Made by a program: the position numbers and the translations under genes. A stretch of DNA of 64,000 nucleotides from Brassica napus (lineage: Eukaryota > Streptophyta > Magnoliopsida > Brassicales > Brassicaceae), in the NCBI RefSeq assembly GCF_020379485.1, contig NC_063449.1:39057473-39121472 (forward strand), written 5' to 3'. The notes under the pieces were generated by a model, which worked only from the letters and a program-made list of their open reading frames with translations, was not told the origin of the DNA and did not search any database. Shown one piece after another: positions 54,351 to 64,000 of this stretch; the first letter of the stretch is position 1; every line of letters begins with the position of its first letter.

Positions 54351-55337
54351 CTAGATTTTGATCCGCGCAACCGCGCAGATATTTGTTTTCTTTTTCCTAT
54401 ATATAAATTATTGTTTTAGAGCATAAGTCGTATATATTTTTAACGGTAATCATATACTTAAATGTTTATATAACTATTTCAAATACAATAATTTTATAAT
54501 TTACATGTTATAATTAATCAATTTTTTAAAACCGTATGTATTTGTCACTTTTTATTAATATATTCATGAGAAAACATATTTGAAAATTATTTTGTATTTA
54601 ATTTATGCTAAATTTGACTCATCTTTCAAAGCTTGATTTCTTTTACCAATATTTTTAAGCTTATTCATTTTAGATAATATATTAATTTTTAGACATGTAT
54701 TTTATAGTTTGTTAATTTTAACCCGTTCTATCATCATATTATATTTTTAAAATAAATAGTTAATATTTATGAAAATAAATTTATAAATTTATCAATTGAA
54801 TATAATTTTATCATATTTATTTAAGTAAATAATTGTATTTTAACATGATCATGACTATAAAGTAGATAAAATAGGATATAATTTATTTATTTTTCATTTT
54901 ATAAACGATAACTTAAAATACTTTAAGTTATTGTTAAAATATTTACACACAGATTTATTAGAATTTTTAAAATATAATATATAAATTTAATACAATTTTA
55001 TTATATTTAGCTCAATATAATAATTTCTTTTAATATGATTGATTATGATTATATAATAGATAAAATATTATAGAATTTTTTATTTTCATTTTATAAACGA
55101 TAATTGAATATATTAATGTATAATAATATTTCAAACTAAGTTCAAAATTAGTGAGAATATTTAAATATAATTTCGAAAATGAAGATCTTGTAAAAATCTT
55201 TTAAAACAGATTTGTTAGAATTTTAAAATAAATATATTTATATTTAAAATGAAAAGATATTATAATTAAAATGTTTTAAATATTCTATGTATTATCACAC
55301 ATGAAAGAAGCGATGATTTCTATTTTAATATATAAGA
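54351..55337 (-). mobile_element. Non-autonomous Helitron
   Basis: The minus-strand 5' end is TCTTATATATTAAAATAG at 55337 and the 3' end is CTAG at 54351, with host T and A beside them. The 3' subterminal sequence GCGCGGTTGCGCGGATCAAA can form a hairpin. Same family as 60231-62129. Confidence 0.78.
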
Positions 55338-56907
55338 TTGTAAAATTCTATCCATATTTTTGTTAACTTAACATATATATTTAATGTCAATCTATGAAAT
55401 ATTGAAATAATTCAAAAAAATTCACTTAAAACTTGGGAAATTGCTTCAAATACCTTATTCATAGTATCACTTTTCATGTTTACACTAATCACTTTTATCC
55501 TAACTTTTAATGAAGGATAAAAGACACTTATACCCCTAGGGTTAACTAATCTAGACTTATGGTTTAGAGTTCAGAAGTGGGGTAGGGTTTTTGAAATGTG
55601 AAATTTAGAATTCTAATAAATATATAAATAAATACTTAATTTTTTTTTTTTAAATATAGTTTCAAACATAATTTTCGATTTTCAAAAAAAAAAATTTGAA
55701 AAAAATAAAAAAGTTCAAAAAAAAAAATTCAATAAAAAAATTTTATAAAAGAAATCGAATTTGAAAAAGTATAATTCGAAAACATAAAAAAGTTATTTAT
55801 TATTTATTTTTATTTTTATTATTTAAATAATAATTTATTACATATATATATAACAAGAATATTCTTTTGCCGCTTAATAAATAAGATATTTTTGAAAATG
55901 TCTTTTTAGTGGTGGTAAAGATGAAAAATAGTACCATGAAAATGGTAAACATAAAATTTTCCCATAAAACTTCACGCTCACTAAATTTCACATTCTCAAT
56001 TCTTTTTTTAATATATATTTACAAAATAATTCAGAAAAATACATTTTACTCTCTTTCTGAAATCTCCCAAAAGTATATTCTCCGTATCTTAGAAATCTGA
56101 ATTATTTTCCAAATTTGTCACTGATAAATATCCAGAAATAATTAGTGGATTTTGTTTCTGCTCTACATGTGATACAATATTTTTTATTCTTTAATTTCGT
56201 TGTGACTTATAATCATCCTAGTATCGCTTATGATACGTATAAGAATAAACTTAATTTTAATACAGTTCCTACAGAAAATTATCTCCAAACAATAGTAAAA
56301 AATATTTTAATACAATTCAACTGAAATTTATGAACCTTCAACTGAAAAAAGAAACTTATTTTTAATACAATTCCTTCAGAATATTACCTCGAACAATAAC
56401 AAAAAAAAAATTTTTGGTTAATTACAGAAATAGTATAAGAAGTTTAGTCTATGGGTATCTTATAGTAATTAAACTTTTCCCCAAGATCCATTTTCTTCGG
56501 AGTGACCATAAATGCATGGGACAAAAACAAAAATGCATTGAAACTTTCGCCATCTTTTTTGTATCTTTGTTCGTTGCTAACCCATTGTCGTTACTACTAT
56601 AGGTTATGGACGGGAACCGGTTATGGACCATGTAAGTTATTGAAGTTGTCTTGTATGAAATTAATTATATACCATACGTGTATTTGTATTGCGCATAATG
56701 AAGCAGTAGGGGTATAACATCCGGAAACGTATATATCATTTTGACAGGACATGCCAACTTGTTCTAGTCGTTCGATCATAATTGACGTTCTGCAACTTTT
56801 CTTTTGTGTCAAAATTTATGACTTTCACAAAAGTTTATACAACTAATAATAAGAAAAGTCTTTTTTTTTTCTACAAAAAAATAAGAAAAGTCTTTTTGTA
56901 TCTTTAT
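55338..56907. other. AT-rich intergenic DNA
   Basis: 55436-55600 holds wording often seen at the ends of Brassicaceae MULE-type repeats (AATTGCTTCAAATACC, then ACCCCTAGGGTTAACT), but no partner end was found. Nothing else was recognised. Confidence 0.4.
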
Positions 56908-57049
56908 AAAACGAGTTGGGATGGGATCTGGTGCATTAGTTTGGTGCATTAGTGCTGGTATGATCGATCCCCACAGACGGCGTTACTTAACCCTTTTTCC
57001 TACTAATGCTCAAATTACAATTATTCAAAAAAAAAAAACGAGTTGGGAT
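56908..57049 (+). mobile_element. SINE with 14-bp target duplication and A tail
   Basis: A 113-bp insert (56923-57035) between perfect repeats AAACGAGTTGGGAT (56908-56921 and 57036-57049). It contains a B-box-like ATGATCGATCC, ends in about 10 A residues and has no coding capacity. The two TGGTGCATTAG phrases near its start could be a tRNA-derived A box. Confidence 0.85.
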
Positions 57050-57382
57050 CAACATCTTTTGCTAAATAATTATCTCTAGTAACAATGATATGACAAATTA
57101 AACAATAAACACTAATGAAAAGGTTAAGATATCTATTACATTAGGAGTGTGATTGGTGGACAACAGCTGAACTCAGAGTACATGAAAAGGGAAATAATAA
57201 AGGGAAGAGAAATGTTAAAATATCGGTTGCGCCACGTTTTTCTACATGTACGTGGAGTGAAACTCTTTCTAAAAAGTAGCTAACTTGAGAATTTTTATGC
57301 TTTTATTATTTTATCTTTTCTATCTGATTGGTGTGAAAACAGAGTAAGTCAGCGTTAATTTTTGTTATCCCATATTTGTTAC

Positions 57383-57940
57383 GCTACAAGCCTTGTTCGG
57401 AAACTCGCTAAGCGCTGTACGTACGTTCGGGTTGGGCCTAGCAAGTTGTGAAAAAATCGGAGATTAATCGGAGATTGGTTTTGTGTGTTATTGTTATATA
57501 TCTAATTATATGTATACGTTTACCAATTATTTAGCGTTGTCTATCGGTTTGTTTTACCTAAATTTCAGTGACATAACCCGGGTTCAAGAGAGAAAGATGT
57601 TTTTTTTTCTGTTTTTTTACCTTTTTTCTTTAATGAACACAATTTATTAAAATGTCCCTGTCTTCTTCTTTTCGTCTGTCGAACCAGAAACCTTAAGTGC
57701 CGCATTCTACCTCTGTTATTCTTTTATTTTCAACTGTTTTCAATGTTTTTTGATCTGATTATGCCAGATTTTTACCCAATCACAAGATTATGACCGTACA
57801 ATTTCTAAAAAAGATATTTTTTTGCTAAGGAACCGAGTTTTTAAGCGAATTGGATCAAATCACCACGGCTCCTTACCGAATAGCGTTTAAACGCCGATTA
57901 AACAGGCAAGACGGCCGCGTTTTAGAACAAGGGCTACAAG
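57383..57940. mobile_element. hAT-type MITE with 8-bp target duplication
   Basis: A 542-bp element (57391-57932) between 8-bp repeats GCTACAAG (57383-57390 and 57933-57940). Its inverted ends are CCTTGTTCGGAAAC and, from the right, CCTTGTTCTAAAAC (12 of 14 matching). An 8-bp duplication is the hallmark of the hAT superfamily. No transposase is present. Confidence 0.85.
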
Positions 57941-58200
57941 TGCTTTTCAGTCACACCCTATTTTTTTAATTGGTGTAAAATGTCGTAGAACGACTCAGGG
58001 AGTATTTATTAGCAATGACGGATATTTAATTAGATTTAAACGCATGTGCATAGTGCACGTATAATAATACAATACTATAAGTGAATTGGCACGTTTCATG
58101 AGTTTTGCTAATATGAGCTTGTGATTGAATAGTGGTTTATTGACTTAAAAGATTACACGTGTCTCGCAACTGGATGTCCAGATCTACCAAATAATTCCAA

Positions 58201-59143
58201 CTAGATTAAGATCCACACCTTGCGCGGGATAAAAATTATATATAAAAATTATTTTATGTATTATATGTTCTTACATATTATGAAAAAATAAATATATATT
58301 GAATAATTAAAAGTCAGTAACTATTACATATATAATTAAATTGGTGCGAACGTATAAATCAATTTTATTAATCCAAACAATTTTTTAAAAAAATTTGATA
58401 GGATATGTACTTAAATTTAAATGATATTAACATATATAGTATATTTTTAATATTAATGTCTATATTTTATTTTTTTAAATGATGCTTTCTACTCATATAT
58501 TTTTTTGATCATTTGTATCTTTAATAGCAAAAACTTTAAATTACTCATAACAAAATTTTCATTGTGGGATTAATAATTTTAGTAATTGATAATTTTAAAA
58601 AAATTTATCAATGTTAGTTCAAAACTTTTATCAGAAAAAAATTATTCAAAGTAAATTTTGAAACTAAAATATTTATTTATTCAATATGGTTTATAGTTTA
58701 ATTTAGAATGATATATATACATATATATTTTAAATCTTAATGATTAATTAAATTAGAATTTTACTTATATGATTTTGTAATTATTTGTATTTTGTCATAA
58801 CAAAAATTTTAAACCATGGATCGCAAAATTTGAATGTGAGACTTTTAACAGTTTTAGTAATTTATAGTCATTTTTTAAAATTCAAAATATAAAATATACA
58901 GAAAAATCTAAATTTTTATAATATGGTTATTGTGTTTTTTAAAAGTTATTTTAATAGTTTTAAATTAAAAAAATTTGATAGAAGATACATTTTTTTATCA
59001 GATCTTTATTATTCAAAATCATTAATTGTCATATATACTTTATCCACATTAGGCAATTCCGTAATCTTTATTTAAGGAAATAATAAATGACATTAATAAT
59101 GAATTTATGGTTAGTTTAATAAAAAGTTTATTATATAATTAGA
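58201..59143 (-). mobile_element. Probable non-autonomous Helitron
   Basis: The plus strand begins CTAG after a host A (58200), with GC-rich CTTGCGCGGGA close by, and ends ...TAATTAGA before a host T (59144), so the minus strand starts TCTAATTATATAAT. No ORF. Less similar to the others, and the hairpin is weak. Confidence 0.55.
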
Positions 59144-60230
59144 TGGACCAACCTATTTCTCTAGTAATTCTAAGAATCATCCTAGTGATGACATGTGGCT
59201 ACAAAAAGAAGTTGTAATGTTTCACAAATAATATATAGGGGATATGTTCAACCTCCAGGGCCATTAGCCCGTAAGTTCGGTTTTTTCGGTTAATTCGGGT
59301 TGGTTAGTTCAGAACTCGTTTAGTTCGGGTTAGTCAAAATCTCGTCGAAGTGAACCCAACAAAATTCAGTTCGGTTCGATTTTTGGTTAGTTTGGGTTCC
59401 AAATTTTTTACTGAAATTTTGGTTTGCGGTTAGCTCAGTTAAATTTTAGGTTTAAATTGAATAAAATGCAGAAATTTTCAATTAATTTGGGTTATTTTGG
59501 CTAGTTTGGTTGTTCTGATTTGAATTTCGATTAGTTCCGTTAGTTCAATTTGGAATTCCGGTTAAGATCGGTACTGCTTCGAATATTTTTTTTAAACTGA
59601 ACTAACATATTACCGAACAAAACCGAAAACTAAATTTTTTTTAGTTGCCGAACTAACCGAAAACTGAACATTTCTGGTCGGTTCGGTTCAGGTAATAACC
59701 GTAGGCCTAGCCATGCTCATGTGTAGAAATGCCTCAAGCCTCCACTTAGTATATTTAATTTTGGACCCCAACTTTTATATTTCTATTATTTTCATTTGGT
59801 TTTGAAATATCGTATTATTTTTTACTTTTAAATTTTAGGGTGAATTTGCCTACGAACCATTATGAGAACAAAAATTAAGGAAATATCCATTAGGCTTGAA
59901 TTTGACAGGTATGCACATGAATAGACGTTCTTCCCCTTCAGCAAGTGAATGCGTAATACTATTCTATTTTTGTGTAGAAATATAATAGTTTTGAAGGGGA
60001 AATACAAGAAAACAAAAAGAAAACAAAAAAGACATTACACATACTTATACATATGTAAGGGTATTATAGCAATTAATATATATTGTATAGCCTATACTCT
60101 AACCATCACCTTCCTTATGTTCATTTACTTAATTATAATTTTTTTTTTGTGTCATACAATCAAATTTTCCTTTTTAATAACAGTTTTTACAAATATGTTT
60201 GTCTTCTTATATTTCCTATCTTAATATGTA
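59144..60230. other. Intergenic DNA with a GTTCGGTT-rich repeat
   Basis: 59270-59710 is rich in TTCGGTT/TTAGTTCGG phrases on one strand and their complement on the other, like dispersed Brassicaceae repeats. No gene seen. Confidence 0.45.
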
Positions 60231-62129
60231 CTAGATTTTAGCGCGGATGTTTATTTTCATTTTTCTATACATAAATTATTGTTTTAGAACATAAGTGCTA
60301 TATCTACTAATAATAGCAATTCCAATTAATTCCAAAAGTTGTGAATCCACTTATGTTGAAAGGTTGTGTCTTTTGTAAAATATGTGTAAAAAGTTGTGTC
60401 TTTTCTAAACGTTTTATGTTGGAAGGTTGTATATTTTCCTAAAATTGTCTAAAAATTGTGACTATTCATATAAGTATCTTTTAAAAAGTGAAAAATTGGG
60501 ACTATTCTTATAAGTATCTTTTCAAAATAACTACTTTTAAATTAGAAGAATGTAACTATTCAAATCGAAGGGTTGTCACTATTTAAATAGATTTTAAAAT
60601 ATATAAATAGTCTCTACCTTTAAATCTTTTCAATTTTGATGTTATCTGTCCAGCATTAAAGCTCTTACTTGCAAAAGATATAAGAATAGAAGCATACAAA
60701 TGATTCTTTTTTCTTTTTCACTTGAGTATATATATGTTTATATCAAATTCGTATATTACATTATTTTTGGAAATGAAATTTAGTTGTTATGACTATCTTT
60801 GTATTCAACATATATATTAAAATATGTGGATATTTATTTTTATAAAATGAGTTTCCGTGCGACATTGCACGGGTTTCTTACTTAGTATTTTTAACGTAAA
60901 TCATATACTTAAATATTTATATAACTATTTAAAATACAATAATTTTATAATTTATATGTTATAATTAATCAATTGTTTAAAACCGTATGTATTTGTCACT
61001 TCAAATTATATATTTATCATATTGTATTTGCATTTAGTTATTAAACAAATTAATATATTTATGAGAAAACATATTTAAAAATTATTTTGTATTTAATTTA
61101 TGCTAAATTCTGATCCGTCTTTCAAAGCTGGATTTCTTTTTACTAATATTTTTATGCTTATTCATTTTAGATAATATATTATTGTATATACAAAAGTCTA
61201 AGATATGTTAATTTTTAGATATGTATTATATAGTTTACTAATTTTAAGCCATTCTACCATCATATTATATTTTTAAAATAAATAGTTTATATTTATGAAA
61301 ATAAAAATTTATAAATTTATCAATTGAATATACTTTTATCATATTTATTTAAGTATAATAATTGTATTTTAACATGATCATGACTATAAAGTAGATAAAA
61401 TATGATATAATTTATTTATTTTTTATTTTATAAACGATAACTTAAAATACATTAAGTTATTGTTAAAATATTTTTACACAGATTTATTAGAATTTTTAAA
61501 ATTTAATATATAAATATATATTATATTTAAAATGAAAATATATTATGATTAAATTAGTTACAAAGATTTTATATTATTAGCTTTAAAGAAATACATGTTA
61601 ATGTTTCTACATGTATTATATAATTTGCTAATGTCAGCTCATCTTACCAACGTATTAGATTTTATTTTTGAACATAAATATTTTATACTTACAAAAATAA
61701 AATTTATAAATTTATAAATTTAATTCAATCTTATTATATTTAGCTCAATATAATAATTTCTTTTAATATGATTGATTATAATTATATAATAGATAAAATA
61801 TTATAGAATTTTTTATTTTTCATTTTATAAACGATAACTGAATATATTAATGTATAATAATATTTCAAACTAATTTCAAAATTAGTTAAAATATTTAAAT
61901 ATAATTTCAAAAATGAAGATTTTGTAAAAATATTTTAAAACAGATTTGTTAGAATTTTAAAATAAATATATTTATATTTAAAATGAAAAGAATATTATGA
62001 TTAAAGTATTTTAAAGATTCTATATATTATTAGTCTTAATAAAATACATTTAATATAATTTTTAAGTGATGGTACAAATTAAAAAATCACACATAAAAAA
62101 AATCATGACTTCTATTTTAATATATAAGA
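60231..62129 (-). mobile_element. Non-autonomous Helitron containing a nested Helitron
   Basis: Same family as 54351-55337: CTAG at 60231 after a host A, and the minus-strand 5' end TCTTATATATTAAAATAG at 62129. The interior aligns with that copy except for an insert at 60303-60885 and a longer middle part. Its 3' GC-rich hairpin is partly lost (GATTTTAGCGCGGATG). Confidence 0.78.
60303..60885 (+). mobile_element. Nested Helitron at an exact A/T site
   Basis: 583 bp, from TCTACTAATAATAG to TTACTTAG, with the hairpin CCGTGC-GACATT-GCACGG 12 bp before the 3' end. Joining the flanks across it gives GCTATA/TATTTTTAAC, matching GTATATATTTTTAACG in the sister copy (near 54430-54445). This proves the insertion and sets both ends. 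Confidence 0.85.
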
Positions 62130-62687
62130 TTGTATCTAGGGATTCAACGAATATAAGAAGTGAGAACATTTCAATACAAATTAATATATTATTTTGAATT
62201 GATGATATATTGCGTGAGATATTCTTCTTTTCAAAATCTAATAACTATTACTTTAACTTTTTGAACGAAAAAAAAACATTTCTTGGGTAAGATTACCTTC
62301 GTGGGATGAAGCCAAAATGAAATCTTGAAAGAAATCAACGATCACACAAAAATGGAGACTTTTATATCATTATATGATGTCGACGTGACACCTTATAGCT
62401 TTTATGAGAAATGTCTCATTTGGAACATTGTCCGTGGACGATGAGCATGCACGTTCCTTTCCCTTTGTCTACAAGAAAAAAGAAACAAGTAATTAACTCT
62501 TAGTATTTCCTTAAAAAAATGCTAATGTATCATTTTCATGAACTGTATATTATTTCACAATAATACATAAATAGTTTGTTAAAACCTCACTTGTTTTAGT
62601 GTTAGACCTCGCATAACTTTGAGATATATATGGAAATAGCATTGTCATATTAAAAATATCATGTTATGAGAAATATATTAGGTAAAA

Positions 62688-62726
<39 letters not shown>

Positions 62727-63191
62727 GTTTAAAAAAAGAAGAGAAATATACCAGATATATTTTGTATTTAAAGAACAAGTATAGCGTGTATGCTTTCAAA
62801 AAAAAAAAAAAACAAGTATAGCGTGTTAAACCTTTAACCATTTGAACGTATTTTGTAATTCATCTACCTCTATAATTATTTACATAGTAGTTTTACCAAA
62901 AAAAAATAAGACTATAGTTTTGATTTTATTTAACTTCTATGTTGAGAGTGACACAAACGTAACACCGATTGACGTCTGAAGAAGTCGACGTACGATTTCG
63001 AGACAAAATAATAATTAATGAACTGTCTTCATATTATTGCAATCTCCGCTCACAGTCCATTCTCATTGTTGACACAGAACACGCTTCTTGGATTTTTGTT
63101 GGTAACAGTCTCTGTCGACCATAAGCGGTGGTTTTGGTCTGTTGTGGCCCTTTTTTTGTTGGTGACACGACATTTTTAATATGACATTGCT
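62130..63191. other. AT-rich intergenic DNA
   Basis: Contains a TA microsatellite (about 62692-62723). No gene or element was recognised up to the Copia LTR. Confidence 0.45.
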
Positions 63192-63196
63192 ATTTC

Positions 63197-63337
63197 TGTT
63201 ATAAAAATAAAAAAAAAATTATCTTTATTCATAACATAAAAGTTCATTATATATGAGATTACACCGTCGTAGATAAATGAAAAGATTACAAATCATAATC
63301 TCTTGGTTATGAACCATCCACAATCTGGTTCATAACA
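63197..63337 (-). repeat. Copia 3' LTR (141 bp)
   Basis: The minus strand begins TGTTATGAACCAGATTG and ends TTTTTATAACA, inverted TGTTAT/ATAACA ends. Confidence 0.7.
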
Positions 63338-63394
63338 CTCCACCTTGGATGCCATAACCATTTAGAGCTTGTAATGTGTTTTAATGTTGTCTCA

Positions 63395-63929
63395 TTAAAA
63401 CCTTACCAGAAAAACCCAATTGAGACAAAACCATGGTGAAGAAAAAATAGTACAACACACATTACTCCCCCTGATTTGGACATTACTGAAGGTCCCTTGG
63501 ACCTCTCCAATTTTCTGCAATCCGTGGGTGATGAAGATCTTGGGCAGAATATGCTTCGTCCTCGAACATGATAGTTGGTTCTTTTTTACCATCGGCCATG
63601 CCACAATCTGATCGAACATATTGAGTCATCGACCTCAAATACACATACACGAAATCTTGGATGATGTTGCTGTGATATGCGTGTACCACCATGTGTAAAA
63701 TATAACCTGTCTGAAAACAAATCAACAAAACCAAATAACCACTCTTTGGGCTGGTTAGTATAAAATAAACCAAAATCAAAGGCTTCTTCATCGTCCTTCT
63801 TATGGACCAATCAGATCGGTGTCTAAAACAAGACTTCTGCATCGTCCATCTCAGGACTAAATGAACTTCTTTATCGTCCACCTTTGGACTGAATGGATAA
63901 GTGTCCAAAACAAGTGATCTCACGCCCAT
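63395..63929 (-). pseudogene. Copia RNase H remnant
   Basis: Frames read PKSGYLVLLICFQTGYI, YLRSMTQYVRSDCGM, KKEPTIMFEDEA and, in another frame, PKIFITHGLQKIGEVQ. These are recognisable parts of a Copia RNase H domain in the right order. Short deletions and a frameshift lie between them, and the catalytic EDNAA site reads EDEAY. Confidence 0.7.
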
Positions 63930-64000
63930 GTACTAGATAATGTGTGAGACTGGTCCATATTAAATCTCTTGGGTACCCTTTTCTGTATATACTATTTGAT

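Larger units (their letters stand above)
63197..64000 (-). mobile_element. Copia-type retrotransposon, 3' end (runs off the window)
   Basis: A short LTR (63197-63337, 141 bp, TGTTAT...ATAACA) is followed on the minus-strand 5' side by CATCCAAGGTGGAG, a usual polypurine tract, and by a decayed RNase H region. The 5' LTR must lie beyond position 64000. Confidence 0.7.

Noticed and set aside
57960..58010. Stowaway-like end GACTCAGGGAGTA
   Set aside because: Only one end could be found.
59260..59720. Possible satellite or MITE with GTTCGGTT phrases
   Set aside because: No regular period, no clear inverted ends and no target duplication.
62659..62841. 60-codon ORF over a TA repeat
   Set aside because: Produced by the microsatellite.

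Overview
The window is plant nuclear DNA, almost certainly Brassica (Brassicaceae). The low-copy genes are closest to Arabidopsis chromosome 1 genes: a C-terminal piece of the ethylene receptor ETR1, a C2-domain ABA-related (CAR8-like) gene, and two subgroup-6 R2R3-MYB anthocyanin regulators (PAP1/MYB113/MYB114/MYB90 type). From memory these lie side by side in Arabidopsis as At1g66340, At1g66360 and At1g66370-66390, so this looks like the Brassica counterpart of that block, enlarged by transposons. A C-genome origin (B. oleracea or B. napus) is my guess and is not proven by the sequence.

Layout, left to right. (1) 1-6.2 kb: exons 2-3 of a PAP1-like MYB carrying a nonsense codon, with flanks that recur around the second MYB at 49.6-53.5 kb. 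A 5'-truncated LINE, a tandem pair of Helitrons and SINE/LINE scraps are inserted here. (2) 6.7-14.9 kb: CACTA element A (plus orientation), with a TNP2 gene broken by four in-frame stops, an open TNPA-like gene and no 3' end. (3) 14.9-18.0 kb: degenerate repeats. (4) 18.1-18.9 kb: a short two-exon ETR1-derived gene coding only the receiver domain, with a MITE in its intron. (5) 19.4-31.2 kb: a dead PIF/Harbinger element (TTA target duplication) split by a 7.1 kb LTR retrotransposon with identical-length 1491-bp LTRs, a CCTTA target duplication and only gag plus protease. (6) 32.3-36.8 kb: a CAR8-like gene broken by a frameshift and by a deleted Copia element that seems to carry a fragment of ribosomal protein L3. 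(7) 38.1-48.6 kb: CACTA element B (minus orientation), complete, with an AGA target duplication, an intact 1122-aa TNP2, an intact 400-aa TNPA-like gene and a captured 482-aa ATHILA ORF1-like gene. (8) 49.4-50.9 kb: an intact 247-aa PAP1-like MYB, whose ATG lies 826 bp from the end of CACTA-B. (9) 51-64 kb: AT-rich DNA with several Helitrons (one nested in another at an exact empty site), a SINE, a hAT-type MITE and, at the right edge, the 3' end of a Copia element.

Functionally, the one clearly intact host gene is the MYB at 49443-50854, expected to switch on late anthocyanin genes together with bHLH and WD40 partners. The intact CACTA-B beside its promoter is the most plausible cis-acting influence on it. 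The ETR1-derived receiver may be a small expressed gene or a relic. The MYB at the left edge and the CAR8-like gene are pseudogenes as full-length genes, although the left MYB could still give an R2R3-only protein. Exon limits were set by reading splice sites and comparing copies; no database search was run.
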